Origin: Nocardioides sp. zg-1228
GTDB taxonomy: Bacteria > Actinomycetota > Actinomycetes > Propionibacteriales > Nocardioidaceae
Assembly: GCF_017086465.1 (NCBI RefSeq)
Contig: NZ_CP070961.1
Location: 3,472,001-3,536,000, forward strand
Direction: 5' to 3'
Length of the DNA stretch: 64,000 nucleotides
Shown here: positions 29,346 through 41,232 of the stretch, in pieces
How positions within the stretch are numbered: the stretch's first letter is position 1
Layout of the letters: every line of letters starts with the position of its first letter
Translations under genes and position numbers: made by a program
Notes under the pieces: model-generated
The model's database searches: none
The model's input: only the letters and a program-made list of their open reading frames with translations
What the model was told of the DNA's origin: nothing

Positions 29346-29417
29346 GGGTTGAGCGGGGACGTCCCCGCTCAACGGCCCGGATCCGGGTGTCCTAGCGGGG
29401 CTGAGACGTGTCCAGTG
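29346..29417. repeat. Palindrome-containing direct repeat, copy B
   Basis: Second 72-base copy, 134 bases after the first. Here the main palindrome is perfect: TTGAGCGGGGAC (29349-29360) followed at once by its exact reverse complement to 29372. CCCGGATCCGGG follows. The interval 29160-29591 holds no other recognisable feature. Confidence 0.9.
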
Positions 29418-29591
29418 ATCAGCGGGACCCGTGGAAGGTCGTTCTCAGCGTCAGCAGTCTGTCCGCCTTGGCGGGGGCGCCATCCTGGCCAGCCGCGGCC
29501 AGCCGCACCCCACCGACGGGCCGGGACGCTTCCCGCACCCCACCGCCTCTGGGAGAATCCCCCCACCTGGCCGACCGGCGGATGGGGCGAC

Positions 29592-31751
29592 GTGGCAGGC
29601 GACGTGGGATCGAGGCAGCGAGCGCGTCGTACGACCGCCGTGGCGTGCCTGGTCGTGGTGCTCGCCCACGGGGTCGCGTTGGCGATGATCGCCCGGAGCG
29701 CCGATGCCCAGGAGCCGCACCAGGTCCCGCTGCTGGTCGCCGCACCGGCGGTGGTCGCGTCGTCGCTCGCCGACGACGCCGACACCATGGCGGGCGCGCC
29801 GTTCGACGCCACCTGGACCGACGACGAGGACGAGGCCCGCAGCGCCGTGCACGACGGCACGGCCGTCGCTGCCGTGCTGGTCGACCTGCGCACCACCCGG
29901 GACGTCGTGCTCGTCAACGCACGGGCCGACGCGGCGCTCAACGACGCGGTCACCGACCGGCTCGAGACCATCTCCGCCTCCAGGGACCGGACCTTCGCCG
30001 TCGAGGAGCTCGCCGTGGAGGACTCGGACGCCGCAGAGCGGGTCCGCTGGTTCGTCCTGCTGGCGGGCGTGCTGGGACTCGGCGTCGCGCTGGTGCTCTC
30101 ACTGGTGCGGGGCCGGGCCGGCGGGTCCGACCGGTCGCGCCTGCTGCCGGCAGTCGTCGCCCTCGGTGGGGTCGCCGTCACCGGCGCCGCGGTGCTCCAG
30201 CTCGCCCCCGCGACGCGGCTGCCCGGCGACGACCCGGCCGTCATCGGCATCGGCGCGCTGTACGTGTTCACGATGGGCGCGGTCGTCCTCGGTGCCGAGG
30301 CGCTGGCAGGAGTGGTCGGGCTGGCCACCGCCACGGCGGCGCACTTCGTGCTCGCCACGCCGCTGCTGTTCGCCACCGACCCCTACCTGCTGCCCCCCTC
30401 CTGGGCGGCCGCGACCGGGTGGATGCCGACCAGCGCGGCGCAGGGGGCGCTCGCTGAGGTGGCCCGCGTCGAGCCCGCAGCGCGCCAGCACGTGCTCGCG
30501 ATCACCGCCGCTGCGGCGGTCGCCCTGCTCGTGCTGGCGCTCGCCCACCGGATGCGCGAGCGATCCCGGGAGCCAGGGGCGGCGATGCCGGTGCGGCACT
30601 GGCGGCTGTGGGTGCTGGGTGCCGTGGCGCCGCTGGCGGCGGTGCTGGGACTGGTGACCGCCTTCGTGCCGACCGACGTGGTCGGCGCCGCGTCACTGCC
30701 CAGCGTGGCGACCCGGACCACGTGCGTCGATCGTGGCGTCCGGCCCACGACCGTGGCCCAGCTGAACGCCCAGGTCGCAGACCTGCAGGGGGTCCCGGCG
30801 TTCCAGGGCGGCGACGTGGGGGCCGACGTCCAGCTCGGCGACGGCCGGTTCCTCGTCGTCTTCGGCGACACGCTGCGTGCCCCGGCCTTCGACGGACCGC
30901 GGCTTGTGCGCAACTCGATGATGCTCTGGCAGGCCGACTGCGTCTCGGTGGTGCTCCCGCCCTCCCGGGGCGCGCTCATCCCCGACCGCCGCGACGGGGT
31001 CGGCTACTGGCCGATGTCGACCGCCGTGTCCCACCGCCCCGGCTACGACCTCGTGCTGGTCTCGGCCCAGCGCGTCGCCGCCACCGGAGCCGGCTCGTTC
31101 GACTTCGCCAACCTCGGGCCGTCCCTGGCGGTGTTCGTGGTGGCCGACGGCGCGACGCCGCAGCTCATCGAGGTCGAGGACATCGGACCCGACGACCCGC
31201 GGCGGAGCCCGCCGGAGTGGGGGGCGGCGATGGCCGTCGCCGACCGGTGGCTCTACCTCTACGGGACCGCCAACCCCGACCAGGAGGGCGTCTTCGGATT
31301 CTCCCTCCGGGTCGCGCGCGTGCGCCCCAACGACGTGCTCGACGTCTCGCGCTGGCGCTTCTGGGACGGCAGCGCCTGGCAGCGCGACGCCGGCGAGGCG
31401 GCCCGGCTCATCCCTGCCGCCGGAGGCGTGTCGCAGACGCTGAGCGTCTTCCGCCGCGGTGGGCGCTGGTACGCCCTGAGCAAGCTGGACGGCGACCTCG
31501 GCGACCAGCTGGTGCTGTGGACCGCCCCCCGTCCGACCGGACCCTTCACCCGGACGGCGCCGGTCGCGTCGTTGCCCGTCAACCCCGACTCCGGCGCGAT
31601 CACCTACATGCCGCTCGCGCACCCGCAGCTGTTCCCCCGGCCCGGGACCGTGGTGGCGTCCTACAGCAACAACAACGTCGACGCCCGGAGGATCACGGAG
31701 GATCCGCGCCTCTACCGTCCGACGTTCCTGCGCGTCCGGCTGCCGGGGTGA
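29592..31751 (+). CDS. Multi-pass membrane protein fused to a DUF4185-like extracellular domain
   Basis: A 719-aa protein. Membrane helix 1 spans about 16-36, an external loop about 40-148 resembles the YhgE/ABC-2-like ectodomain, five or so helices follow (152-173, 184-204, 215-262, 299-319, 338-360) and WMPTSAAQGALAEV near 277 resembles the end of ABC-2-type permeases. From about 385 to the end the sequence matches a DUF4185-like five-bladed beta-propeller (VVFGDTLR near 422; WGAAMAVADRWLYLYGT; SYSNNN near the end). The GTG at 29592 excludes the repeat DNA upstream. I know no characterised protein with this layout. Confidence 0.72.
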   Translation: MAGDVGSRQRARRTTAVACLVVVLAHGVALAMIARSADAQEPHQVPLLVAAPAVVASSLADDADTMAGAPFDATWTDDEDEARSAVHDGTAVAAVLVDLRTTRDVVLVNARADAALNDAVTDRLETISASRDRTFAVEELAVEDSDAAERVRWFVLLAGVLGLGVALVLSLVRGRAGGSDRSRLLPAVVALGGVAVTGAAVLQLAPATRLPGDDPAVIGIGALYVFTMGAVVLGAEALAGVVGLATATAAHFVLATPLLFATDPYLLPPSWAAATGWMPTSAAQGALAEVARVEPAARQHVLAITAAAAVALLVLALAHRMRERSREPGAAMPVRHWRLWVLGAVAPLAAVLGLVTAFVPTDVVGAASLPSVATRTTCVDRGVRPTTVAQLNAQVADLQGVPAFQGGDVGADVQLGDGRFLVVFGDTLRAPAFDGPRLVRNSMMLWQADCVSVVLPPSRGALIPDRRDGVGYWPMSTAVSHRPGYDLVLVSAQRVAATGAGSFDFANLGPSLAVFVVADGATPQLIEVEDIGPDDPRRSPPEWGAAMAVADRWLYLYGTANPDQEGVFGFSLRVARVRPNDVLDVSRWRFWDGSAWQRDAGEAARLIPAAGGVSQTLSVFRRGGRWYALSKLDGDLGDQLVLWTAPRPTGPFTRTAPVASLPVNPDSGAITYMPLAHPQLFPRPGTVVASYSNNNVDARRITEDPRLYRPTFLRVRLPG

Positions 31752-31758
31752 CGGGACG

Positions 31759-32292
31759 TCAGATGCGCCGGCCGAAGCAGCGGCTGAGCTCGGAGCCGCA
31801 GTAGTGGCCGAACCCGGGGATCGGCTCGTAGCCCGAGGACAGGTAGAGCTCGATCGCCTCCGGCTGCTTGATCCCGGTCTCCAGCACGAGCACCTCGATC
31901 CCGGCGTCGGCGGCGGTCGCCTCGAGGTGGGCGAGCATCCGCCGCGCCAGGCCGCGCCGCTGGGCCGCGGGCACGACGTACATCCGCTTGACCTCGGCGC
32001 TCACCTCGGCGCCCAGCGCCGTCACCGAGCTGCGCCGCCACGCGCCGGTGGCGACCGGGACGCCGTCGAGGTAGCCGACGAAGAACTGCCCGAGCGGGTC
32101 CTCGAAGTCGGCCGGGTCGACCGGCGACTCGTCGCGACCGCCGTAGCGCGCGACGTACTCCTCCTGGACCGCCTCCACCAGCAGCTGCGCGTCGCGGTGG
32201 GTGATCGGGAGCCGCTCGATGCGCAGCCCGGACGCCGTGGCCCCGGTCGCCGCGGCCGCTGCGCGGCCGGAGGACGGCGAGCCGTGGTCCAT
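31759..32292 (-). CDS. GNAT-family N-acetyltransferase
   Basis: A 177-aa acetyltransferase. The acetyl-CoA loop is in VKRMYVVPAAQRRGLARRML (motif A, Q/RxxGxG/A), and the closing strand LVLETGIKQPEAIELYLSSGY is typical. The substrate is unknown. The first 20 residues are Ala/Ser/Gly-rich, so the start could be slightly inside. Divergent from serC. Confidence 0.85.
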   Translation of the reverse strand: MDHGSPSSGRAAAAATGATASGLRIERLPITHRDAQLLVEAVQEEYVARYGGRDESPVDPADFEDPLGQFFVGYLDGVPVATGAWRRSSVTALGAEVSAEVKRMYVVPAAQRRGLARRMLAHLEATAADAGIEVLVLETGIKQPEAIELYLSSGYEPIPGFGHYCGSELSRCFGRRI

Positions 32293-32326
32293 CGAGATCC
32301 CCGATCGTGAGACGTGTGCGAGCGGG

Positions 32327-33513
<1,187 letters not shown>

Positions 33514-33537
33514 CGTCCCGCGCCGGACGCGTCGTGC

Positions 33538-34533
33538 TCAGGCCGCCAGCAGCTTGAGCACGGCGCGCTCCAGCGCCGCCTGCCGGGCGTCGTCGGTGTC
33601 GTAGGACCCGCGCACCGTGATCGTCCTGCCGCGCTCGTAGGCCTCGACCACGCGCGGGTCGACGTAGGCCGTCCGGGCGAGGGTCGGGGTGTTGCCCAGG
33701 AACTCCGAGACCTCCTTCATCGCCGCGGACACCGCCCGCTTGCGCGACGCCTTCGTCGCGCCCGGCTCGTCGGAGTCGGCGAGGACGGCCGCCGCGATGA
33801 CCGTGGCGTGCCAGGTGCGGAAGTCCTTGGCGGTCGCCTCGATGCCGAAGCAGCCACGGATGTAGTCATTGACGTCGGAGGAGGACAGGTCGCGCCAGGT
33901 GCGGCCGTCCTTCCAGGCCAGGAGCTCGTCACCGCCACCGCGGCGACGACGCATCACCTCGAGGGCGCTCACCGCCGACGGGTCGTCGATGTCGATGCAG
34001 TGCTCGACGCCCGACTTGCCGGTGAAGCAGAAGCGCATGCCGCCCCGGTGGCGCGAGACGTGCTCCTTGCGCATGGTGGTGAGGCCGAAGGAGCCGTTGG
34101 TGTCGGTGTAGACGTCGTTGCCGATGCGGAAGTAGCCGAGGTCGAGCAGGCGCACGGCGACCGCGCACGCCCGCTCCTGCGACATGCCCTCGGCCCCGAT
34201 GTCGGCCAGCACCCGCTCGCGGGCCCGGGAGAGCGCCTTGCCGAACAGGAGGATCCGGTCGAACTTGGCCGCGTCGCGGCTGGCCCGCCACTGCGGGTGG
34301 TAGAGGTATTGGCGGCGCCCGGCGTCGTCGGTGCCGACGGCCTGGAGGTGGCCGTGGGGGTGGGGCGTGATCCACACGTCCTTCCACGCCGGCGGGATGA
34401 CGAGGTCCTTGCAGCGCTGGACCTGGTCGGGGTCGAGGCGCTCGCCGTGCTGGTCGAGGTAGACGAAGCCCTTGCCCGCCCGGCGCCGGGTCCAGCCGGG
34501 CTGGTCGGGAAACGTGCGCCTCAGTCGCGGCAT
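33538..34533 (-). CDS. DNA topoisomerase IB (poxvirus-like)
   Basis: A 331-aa type IB enzyme that relaxes supercoils through a 3'-phosphotyrosine link. It has the bacterial N-terminal domain (PAWKDVWITPHPHGHLQA) and catalytic domain with the conserved AKDFRTWHAT segment. The nucleophile is the tyrosine in TAYVDPRVVEAY, about residue 290. This family is scattered among bacteria. Confidence 0.92.
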   Translation of the reverse strand: MPRLRRTFPDQPGWTRRRAGKGFVYLDQHGERLDPDQVQRCKDLVIPPAWKDVWITPHPHGHLQAVGTDDAGRRQYLYHPQWRASRDAAKFDRILLFGKALSRARERVLADIGAEGMSQERACAVAVRLLDLGYFRIGNDVYTDTNGSFGLTTMRKEHVSRHRGGMRFCFTGKSGVEHCIDIDDPSAVSALEVMRRRRGGGDELLAWKDGRTWRDLSSSDVNDYIRGCFGIEATAKDFRTWHATVIAAAVLADSDEPGATKASRKRAVSAAMKEVSEFLGNTPTLARTAYVDPRVVEAYERGRTITVRGSYDTDDARQAALERAVLKLLAA

Positions 34534-34599
34534 GGCGCGAACCTAGCGAACCCCTCCCCGCTCCGCGGCCACCCGGAGGGAGGTCCGGCGGGCGGACGA

Positions 34600-35112
34600 T
34601 CAGCCCGGCGGTGGTCGCCTCGACAGCACCTCGCGGATCTCGTCGTACGCCGTCGCGCCGAAGGCCACGAGCCGGGCCTCCTCCACCGAGGTCGGCGTCG
34701 CGCGCAGCGTGTCGACGGCGGCGGCGATCGCGTCGTCGCGCGGCCACCCGTAGACCCCGGCACTGACGAGGGGGAAGGCCACCGAGCGGGCTCCGAGCTC
34801 GTCGGCCACCGCGAGGGCTCCGGAGTAGCACGACTCGAGCAGCGACCGGTCGCGCTCGCCGGCGTTCCAGTTGGGACCGACCACGTGGATCACCCAGCGG
34901 GCGGGCATCCGGCCGGCGGCGGTCCATCCGGCCGCGCCGGTGGCGAGCCCGTGGGGGAAGCGTCGCCGGCAGTCGTCGAGCACCTCCGGGCCGCCCGCGG
35001 CGTGGATCGCCCCGTCGACGCCTCCGCCGCCGCGCATCCGGCGGTTGGCGGCGTTGACGACGGCATCGACCTCCTGGGTGGTGATGTCGCCCTCGACGAC
35101 GGTGAGCCGCAC
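34600..35112 (-). CDS. Macro domain protein (O-acetyl-ADP-ribose deacetylase-like)
   Basis: A 170-aa single macro domain. DAVVNAANRRMRGGGGVDGAI carries the ADP-ribose-binding asparagine and Gly loop, and SAGVYGWPRDDA is the second phosphate-binding loop. It likely hydrolyses O-acetyl-ADP-ribose, a sirtuin product, or reverses ADP-ribosylation. It follows the M4 protease gene by four bases on the same strand, so the two may be cotranscribed. A sirtuin is encoded elsewhere in the window (16946). Confidence 0.92.
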   Translation of the reverse strand: MRLTVVEGDITTQEVDAVVNAANRRMRGGGGVDGAIHAAGGPEVLDDCRRRFPHGLATGAAGWTAAGRMPARWVIHVVGPNWNAGERDRSLLESCYSGALAVADELGARSVAFPLVSAGVYGWPRDDAIAAAVDTLRATPTSVEEARLVAFGATAYDEIREVLSRRPPPG

Positions 35113-35116
35113 CGCC

Positions 35117-36457
35117 TCAGCCCTCCCGTCCGGCGTCGGCGCGCAGGACCCGGCCGGCCAGCTCGGCCTGGCTGGCGGTCAGCAGGTGCTCGGGCACCCG
35201 CACCGGCGCCCGGTCGTCGACGGCGAAGGTGTAGACGAACATGTCGGGCCGCGGCGGGCCGTCAGCGGTGGCCGCGCCCAGCACCGCCTCGGTCACCAAC
35301 CGGCCGAGGTCGGGGTCGGCGGGGTCGAGGTCGACCTCGGCCGCCTCGGTGCGGCCGGCGAAGCCGCCGCTGCGCTCGACGCGGAGCCGCCCCCCGGCGA
35401 CCCCCGGCTGGGGCTGGCGCCCGGGCTCGGGCTGGGTGGATGCGGCGGCACCGGTGCGGGCCGGCTCGACGCCGACCCGGGCCCACGCCTCGCGGACCGC
35501 GTCGGCGTGCTCCCCGGCTGCGGCCACGGTGGCCGCGGCGAAGGTCGCGAAGGTGGCCCGAGACGGGACATCGCCGCCGACGAGTGCGTCGTACCAGATG
35601 CGGCCGGCACCCTCGACGGCCCGGCCGCCGATCGCGACGGCGGCGAGCTGGAACGCCTTGTTGGGGATGCCGGAGTTGAGGTGGACGCCACCGCTGTCGT
35701 CGGTGGTCTCGACGTAGTCGTCCAGGTGGCCCACCTGCGGGTCGGCGCCGATCTCCGGGTCGTCGTAGGCGGTGCCGGGAGCAGCCAGGTCACGCAGCGC
35801 CCGGGCCCGCACGCGCGGCAGGAAGATGCCCTCGCCGATGAGCCAGTCGCCCTCGGCCGCGTCCTGGCCGAGGAGGCGCTGCTTGAGGCAGGAGGCGAAG
35901 GCGTCGGCCACCGACTCGTTGAGGGCACCGGACTGGCCCTCGTAGGCGAGGGCGGCGGTGCGCTCGACGACGGCGTGGGAGAACTCGTGGGCCAGGACGT
36001 CGACGGGCTTGGTGAAGCGCTCGAACACGCGGCCGTCGCCGTCGCCGAGGACCAGCTGGATGCCGTCCCAGAACGCGTTGTTGTAGCGCGAGCCGTAGTG
36101 GACGGTCAGGCTGACGGGGGCGCCCGCGCCGTCGTAGGAGTCGCGCCCCAGGTCGTCGAGGAACATCAGCAGCGTCGCCTCGATGCCGGCGGCGGCCTCG
36201 TCGACCGCCACGTCACCGGTCGCGGGCTCGCCCGCGCTCCGGGCGGGGGTGCCGGGCAGCGAGGTGCTCGACCCGGCGTCGTGCACCGTCCACGCCGCGG
36301 TCGCACCCCCGATCGGGGAGGGCTCCGGCCGGACCCCGCTGCGGGCGGCCCGCTCGCGGCGCAGCGCCTCGTCGGCGGCGGCGCGCTCGGGGCCGTCGAC
36401 CCGCTCCACGAGCCAGGGTGGGATGAAGGTGCAGCGCGCGGCCCGAGACGTGGTCAT
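35117..36457 (-). CDS. M4-family metallopeptidase with a C-terminal emfourin-like domain
   Basis: A 446-aa thermolysin-family zinc protease of the protealysin type. The N-terminus carries the short propeptide motif FIPPWLVERV (10-20) and no signal peptide. Zinc site HEFSH at 157-161, third ligand E181 in ALNESVADAF; the later DSGGVHLNSGIPNKAF carries the family catalytic histidine. Residues about 355-446 form an extra domain opening RLRVERSGGFAG and continuing DMFVYTFAVDD, which resembles emfourin, the protealysin inhibitor usually encoded by a separate adjacent gene. A Pro/Gln-rich linker separates the two. The intrinsic-inhibitor reading is an inference. Confidence 0.85.
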   Translation of the reverse strand: MTTSRAARCTFIPPWLVERVDGPERAAADEALRRERAARSGVRPEPSPIGGATAAWTVHDAGSSTSLPGTPARSAGEPATGDVAVDEAAAGIEATLLMFLDDLGRDSYDGAGAPVSLTVHYGSRYNNAFWDGIQLVLGDGDGRVFERFTKPVDVLAHEFSHAVVERTAALAYEGQSGALNESVADAFASCLKQRLLGQDAAEGDWLIGEGIFLPRVRARALRDLAAPGTAYDDPEIGADPQVGHLDDYVETTDDSGGVHLNSGIPNKAFQLAAVAIGGRAVEGAGRIWYDALVGGDVPSRATFATFAAATVAAAGEHADAVREAWARVGVEPARTGAAASTQPEPGRQPQPGVAGGRLRVERSGGFAGRTEAAEVDLDPADPDLGRLVTEAVLGAATADGPPRPDMFVYTFAVDDRAPVRVPEHLLTASQAELAGRVLRADAGREG

Positions 36458-36566
36458 CGCCCCTGTCTACCCCGCGCCACCGACAGGGGGAAGGACTCGA
36501 CGTGCCGCCGCGTGGGTGCCGTGCCGTGCGCGAACTGTCTCCCCACCCGGGGGGTGAGCGTCGGAA

Positions 36567-36597
36567 TTGAACGCCTCGGCCGTGCCGCCGGTAGCCT
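36567..36597 (+). promoter_or_regulatory. Possible typA promoter
   Basis: TTGAAC (36567-36572) and TAGCCT (36592-36597) are 19 bases apart, in the otherwise GC-rich gap before typA. The spacing is slightly long for a housekeeping promoter. Confidence 0.35.
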
Positions 36598-36676
36598 TGT
36601 CGCGCGATCCACGCCTTCGCGCGTGCGGCTGCTCAGCCGCCTGTCGCCACCCGATCACCGCCCGGAAGGCCCCTGC

Positions 36677-38569
<1,893 letters not shown>

Positions 38570-38577
38570 GTCAAGCG

Positions 38578-39198
38578 GTGGCCGACCTCGGGACCGAGCT
38601 CGCGGCCTGGCTCGACCGCCTCGGCCTGAGTGGCCAGCTGGCCGCGGCCGGGCTGCCGACGTTCGAGCGCGACGGCGGCGCGGTGCGCTGGCGCGACCCG
38701 GCGAGCGGCGACGAGCTCGATGCCGAACGCGTCGCCGAGCTCGACCGCGCCCTCCGCTCGGTGGGCGACGACCCGGCGCACGGCGTACCCGTCGAGCTGG
38801 TGCGGCTGCGCCGCGACGCGGAGGTGCGCCAGACGCTCCTCGACGGCGGCTGGCTCGACTACGCCGGCGTGGCCCGCCGGCGCGGGATCTCGGAGAACGC
38901 CGCGCGCTTCGCCCTGCACAAGGCGGCCGAGCGTCGCGGTGTGCTGCTCGTCCAGCACGAGGGCGGCACGCTGGTGCCGGCCTTCCAGCTCGACGACGCC
39001 GGCGAGGTGCGCGAGGAGCTGCTGGCGGTGCTCGAGCCGCTGCTCGCCGCGGGCGTCGACCCGTGGCGGGCATGGATCTGGCTCACCACCCCGGCCGCGC
39101 TGCTGGGCGGGGCGGTGCCGAGCGACGCCGCCCGCGACCCCGAGGAGCAGCCGGTCGTGCAGCGCGCGGCAGTCGCCCTGGCCGAGCGCTCCCGCTAG
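38578..39198 (+). CDS. DUF2384-like (Xre/MbcA/ParS) helical protein
   Basis: A 206-aa protein starting at GTG 38578, eight bases after typA. The central helices (DYAGVARRRGISENAARFAL) look like a helix-turn-helix, and the C-terminal third (VPAFQLDDAGEVREELLAVLEPLLAAGVDPWRAWIWLTTP, then LLGG) resembles the toxin-binding domain of MbcA/ParS antitoxins. No RES toxin follows, so it would be an orphan. The assignment is by resemblance. Confidence 0.5.
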   Translation: MADLGTELAAWLDRLGLSGQLAAAGLPTFERDGGAVRWRDPASGDELDAERVAELDRALRSVGDDPAHGVPVELVRLRRDAEVRQTLLDGGWLDYAGVARRRGISENAARFALHKAAERRGVLLVQHEGGTLVPAFQLDDAGEVREELLAVLEPLLAAGVDPWRAWIWLTTPAALLGGAVPSDAARDPEEQPVVQRAAVALAERSR

Positions 39199-39235
39199 GC
39201 GCCGGGCTGCCCGTCCTCCCGGCCGCGGGTCGCTG

Positions 39236-40600
39236 TCAGTCGGTGACGACGGGCTCGACCAGGTCGGGCCGCAGGGTCGGGGCCAGCACGACGAGCCCGA
39301 GCAACGGCAGGAGCGCGAGCAGGAGCAGGCCGAGCGGCATGCCCAGCGGTCCGCTCACGCCGGCCACGACGGCCGAGCCGACGCTGCCGCCGATGAGGAA
39401 CAGCAGCGTCGAGACGCCCAGCGCCACGCCCCGCACCTCCTCGTGCACGGCGTCGCCGACCACCGCGCTCAACGCGGGCTGGCCGACGCCGAAGGCGAAC
39501 GTCACCAGGACGATGCCGACCACCAGCACGGTCGCGCTCGTCCAGTGGGCTCCCGCCGCAGAGACCAGCAGCGCGGCCGAGGCCACCAGCGCGGCGACGG
39601 CGAGCGAGCGCCCGGCCCCGATCCGGGTGAGCATCGGACCGGAGACCTGCGGGACGAGGAGCGCCACTGCCGCGCTCGGCACCATGGCCAGGCCGACCTG
39701 CCACGCCTGCCAGCCCTCCCCGAGCAGCACGGCGGGGACCGCGATGAGCATCGCGAACCACGAGGCGGGGACCGCGGAGGCGGCCACGGCGCTCCGCACG
39801 ACGGTGGCGTTGCGGATCACCTCGACCGGCAGGAAGCCGTCGGGGCGACGACGTACGGAGGCACGGACCGCGGGGACGCCGAGGACCAGCAGGGTCGCGC
39901 CCACCGCCGCCACCACCAGGCCCGCCGACGGCGACTGGACGAGCAGCACCATGCCGGCGGCGGTGAGGGCCACGACGACAGCGCCGACGACGTCGAGGCG
40001 GGCCCCGCTCCCGCCGGTCGGCAGCGCACGCCACAGCAGCGGCACGACGAGGGCCCCGAGGATGGGCAGGGCCATGACCGCTCGCCAGCCCCAGGCCGCC
40101 TCCACCAGGCCGCCGATCAGCGGGCCCAGGCAGCTGACGGCGGCGGCGACGCCGGCGAGGCGACCGAACGCCAGGCCGCGCACCTCGCCGGTGTACTTCG
40201 CGGACAGGATGGTGACGCCCAGCGTCGGCACGGCGGCGGCGCCGGCGCCCTGCAGCAGCCGCGCGCCCAGGAGCACCTCGAACGTCGGGGCGAGCGCGGC
40301 GACCAGCGCCCCCACCGACATCAGCACCAGGCCGGCCAGGAGCGGCCCCCGGACGCCGACGAGGTCGGAGATCCGGCCGTAGAGCGCGGTGGTGACCGCC
40401 AGCATCAGGACGTAGAGGCTGATGACCCACGCGGCGAGCCCCGCGCTCACACCGAGGTCCTCGCCGAGGAGGGCCAGCGCTACCGCGGCGCTTGACGAGC
40501 CCATGCCGGCCAGGCCGAAGAGCAGGCCCAGCAGCATCGAGACCCGGCGGGAGTCGTCCGGGGCCTCGGCGTCGGGGCGTGCGGACGTGGAGGGCATCAC
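39236..40600 (-). CDS. MFS transporter (DHA-type)
   Basis: A 454-aa transporter with 12-14 hydrophobic helices. Motif A-like YGRISDLVGVRGPLL and an early motif C-like segment AAVSCLGPLIGGLVEAAWGWR place it with drug/H+ antiporters. Substrate unknown; no regulator is adjacent. Divergent from the DUF1707 gene. Confidence 0.86.
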   Translation of the reverse strand: MMPSTSARPDAEAPDDSRRVSMLLGLLFGLAGMGSSSAAVALALLGEDLGVSAGLAAWVISLYVLMLAVTTALYGRISDLVGVRGPLLAGLVLMSVGALVAALAPTFEVLLGARLLQGAGAAAVPTLGVTILSAKYTGEVRGLAFGRLAGVAAAVSCLGPLIGGLVEAAWGWRAVMALPILGALVVPLLWRALPTGGSGARLDVVGAVVVALTAAGMVLLVQSPSAGLVVAAVGATLLVLGVPAVRASVRRRPDGFLPVEVIRNATVVRSAVAASAVPASWFAMLIAVPAVLLGEGWQAWQVGLAMVPSAAVALLVPQVSGPMLTRIGAGRSLAVAALVASAALLVSAAGAHWTSATVLVVGIVLVTFAFGVGQPALSAVVGDAVHEEVRGVALGVSTLLFLIGGSVGSAVVAGVSGPLGMPLGLLLLALLPLLGLVVLAPTLRPDLVEPVVTD

Positions 40601-40692
40601 CTGGCGACAACCCCTGCACGGTGCGCCTCATTCCCTCGACGATCCCAGAGAAGGCGACGTCCCACGCATCGCGGGGCCCTACCCTGTCGCCC

Positions 40693-41190
40693 ATGAGCAT
40701 GCCGCCGCACCACACCCCATCGGCTCCGGGCGACGACGCCTACGCGCGGTGGCGGCGCCTGCAGGAGCAGGCCGACGCCGAGCGCGACGCCCTCTTCGTC
40801 TCCGACGCCGAGCGGGACCAGGTGTGCCGCCGGCTGTCGGCCGCCTTCAGCGAGGGCCGCATCACCGCCCCCGAGCTCGACGAGCGCACCTCCCTGGCCC
40901 TCGCTGCGCGCACCTACGGCGACCTCGAGGACGTGATGGCGGGGCTCGAGGCTCCTGCCATGCCGGTCCCCCACCCGCTCGTGGCCGCACCGCCCGCCCG
41001 CTCGCAGAGCATCGTGCCCCGGCTGCTCTTCTGGGTGGTCGGGCTGTTCACCGCGCCGTTCATCCTCGGCGGCAGCGGCCTGCTGCTCTTCGGCGACGGC
41101 CCGGGCTCGTGGATCGCCGGCATCGTGATGCTCGTGCTGTTCCTGCCGGGCCTGGTCGCGCTCTACCGCTGGGCGCACCCCCGCCGCTGA
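40693..41190 (+). CDS. DUF1707 domain membrane protein
   Basis: A 165-aa protein. Residues about 37-90 form the DUF1707 domain (VSDAERDQVCRRLSAAFSEGRITAPELDERTSLALAARTYGDL). Two membrane helices follow (about 110-130, 138-158), ending in basic residues. The family is common in actinobacteria; function unknown, with a SHOCT-like short helical module. Confidence 0.85.
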   Translation: MSMPPHHTPSAPGDDAYARWRRLQEQADAERDALFVSDAERDQVCRRLSAAFSEGRITAPELDERTSLALAARTYGDLEDVMAGLEAPAMPVPHPLVAAPPARSQSIVPRLLFWVVGLFTAPFILGGSGLLLFGDGPGSWIAGIVMLVLFLPGLVALYRWAHPRR

Positions 41191-41232
41191 CCGGCCGAGG
41201 ACGGCGCCCCACGCGCGGGTAGCCTCCGCTCC

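Noticed and set aside
29274..29591. N-terminal extension of the membrane fusion gene
   Set aside because: The extension is translated repeat DNA; the membrane helix begins after the GTG at 29592.
38578..39198. Toxin-antitoxin pair
   Set aside because: There is no toxin gene on either side; only an antitoxin-like domain.
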